A program made the translations under genes and the position numbers. Positions 62,232 to 64,000 of a stretch of 64,000 nt of DNA are shown here, piece after piece. The stretch covers positions 82,313,001-82,377,000 of the forward strand of contig CM048552.1 in the NCBI GenBank assembly GCA_026413225.1. Direction: 5' to 3'. Numbering within the stretch: position 1 is the first letter of the stretch; each line of letters starts with the position of its first letter. The notes beneath the pieces were generated by a model, which saw nothing but the letters and a program-made list of their open reading frames with translations, was not told the DNA's origin and did not search any database. Origin of the DNA: Otis tarda. Its lineage: Eukaryota; Chordata; Aves; Otidiformes; Otididae.

Positions 62232-64000
62232 GCTGCAATACAATCTTCTAATAAGGAGTATTGTACCATAACTCTTGAAAGCAGCAATACATTTGGAAAA
62301 CATTAAGAAGTTTGCAAGTGCTACCCAGAGCACTTTCAGTATTTTATTTTTCTTTTCAAGAATGCACTAAAATTACAAATATATTTATTTCTAGAGAAGA
62401 CTATGTTTAGTGTTTGTGGAGCAATCCACTTCAGTGAGTTTAGTTTTAAGCCAAAGGAAACATACCCTTGCTTACATCCAGTGGGCCTGTTCAGGTTCAG
62501 TGGACTTTTACAAATGGACAAAGGGGATGAATTTGTTGTCTGTCTGCTATATCTGAATCTGTGAGTCAACCAACACTTAATTCTGTCTTCCACAGGAATC
62601 TATGTAGCCTCAGCAGCTAATATGTGGTAACCCACAGAAGGTAAAATCCTAGATAGGGCAGAGTAAGTGTTAGCATCAGGAGCAGAAGACAACCTCAAGA
62701 CCTGCTAACATACATGAGAACTACAAATGGCTTTGTCTTCAACTGGAAGTTTCTGCATGTCTGATAATAGAAGCTATAAACCTATCCTGTGACATGTACA
62801 TGGTATTTGCATTTAAAGCCAACTTACCCTTCAGGAACTGAAATGGACCCACTAGGATTTGAGTATCATACAGTATAATAAGAACTGATAACAAAATACA
62901 AGTAGTTGCACAAATTTCCTAGCCTTTTTCAGACTCACATAATCCACATAATTCCCACTTCCATTGCAATGTAGTTTCATGACAAGTTCCTGTATTTTGG
63001 CAGAAGATACAAACCTGTCTCTTTATGTCCTTTATTGTCAGGATAATCCTCTTAAAACTTTTTTTTTTTAAATCTCTGCAAGTGAATTTTTTTTAAAATA
63101 GATTGTACAGGTTTTATTGTTGCAATAATCTTCTTGGTTTTGAGCATCTAATTCCTTCCATTGGAATCTGTGGGGAGGTTTATGCAGAGAATCCTCCTAT
63201 TTTACCTGCATACAGGTGTTTTGGGGAAAAGAAATAACAAGATGCTTTCAATATTGAATAGTAAATACATAAATAACCACATCTTCAGAAAGTAGGAGAG
63301 ATCACTTTTCTTTTTTAAAATTACATTGTAAGGAATGAACTGGGGGAAAAAACCAAACAGGGAATACTATTCTGACCAGTTAGAAACTGGAAAGACAGAC
63401 AGAGCTCTTGGTTATGCTAGTAAACAGAAACTGAGCCAGGTATATAGCCTGTTTAAATTTGTAGACAAAGATCGCATCTAACGTAGATTTGAGTCTAGCT
63501 CTTCTTTCCAGAGGTCAAAGTTTCTCTGGTCTGGCATTTCTAGTCCCGTTCATACATCTCTGTTTCTCACTTATAACCTCTAACTCCCTCATTCCTGAAG
63601 GAAACTTCACAACATAATCTACTTTCCCAGAGGGCCAATTTTAGCTCCACTAAAGTTCACAAGGGTTTTGGCTCTATTTCCTCACACAAGAGAAGCAGCA
63701 GAGATTCTCTGATTATGGTTGATGGGTGCACACTTGATACCCCTAATCCTATTAGCTCCCTTCCCAACACTACCACTGAGCTGCCATACTGGGAGTTTTC
63801 ACAGTTTAGCGTTTATAGCAAGCCACAGACACAGTTCCCATCAACTTCACTTCCCATCAGGGATTTGTTCTACTGGTCCAGGACCTCCACACACAGGATA
63901 GAGGGGGAAGAGTTTGATCATGGATGCTTTGCAGCCCTGACCCATGCACAGTCGTTTTTAACACAGAATTTCTGTATTCCTGCTTTCCTTAGGCACTGCT
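62232..64000. other. Gene-free AT-rich sequence to the window end
   Basis: No supported exon or transposon. T-runs occur near 63,060-63,069 and 63,087-63,094. From about 63,480 to the end the sequence is a little richer in C and T but shows no coding signal that I trust. Confidence 0.5.

Overview
The window looks like a gene-poor, AT-rich stretch of a bird genome. The evidence is its repeats: several CR1 LINEs (the main avian non-LTR retrotransposon), the youngest with the typical 8-bp tail repeat ATTCTATG, and LTRs of two groups that I recognise from bird genomes. I found no host protein-coding exon, rRNA, tRNA, CRISPR array or prokaryotic feature that I can defend. Apart from one CR1 reverse-transcriptase frame and frames lying on the LTRs, the open frames are short and look accidental.

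Layout, left to right. Bases 1-180 are the 3' part of an endogenous-retrovirus LTR cut by the window edge. A broken CR1 lies at about 6.75-8.0 kb (minus strand) and a short CR1 3' end at 8.8-9.1 kb (minus). A complete solo LTR of about 1.15 kb sits at 12,707-13,852 (plus). A much older CR1 is at 19.7-20.4 kb (plus). The best-preserved element is a 5'-truncated CR1 at 24,980-26,958 (plus), with an uninterrupted 626-residue ORF2 fragment whose catalytic FADD box reads FAND. An old CR1 end lies at 32.8 kb (minus), and a possible but unproven LTR-like end near 33.9-34.2 kb. A middle-aged CR1 3' end is at 39.75-40.54 kb (plus). Ancient amniote-type repeats lie near 43.8 kb (palindromic) and 45.7 kb (MIR-like). 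A shorter solo LTR is at 47,910-48,484 (plus), another old CR1 at 55.2-55.5 kb (plus), and a second ~1.14 kb solo LTR at 61,084-62,226 (minus), flanked by a perfect 5-bp target-site duplication.

The sequence between these is single-copy-looking AT-rich DNA with microsatellites, A-runs and several short near-perfect hairpins. Nothing forms a pathway or operon. The window is best read as layered transposon insertions in an intergenic or deep-intronic region. I did not find a new multi-gene system. The most checkable points are the pair of same-family solo LTRs in inverted orientation, the catalytic-site change in an otherwise open CR1 frame, the 17-bp perfect hairpin at 28.6 kb, and an unrecognised minus-strand open stretch near 56 kb.
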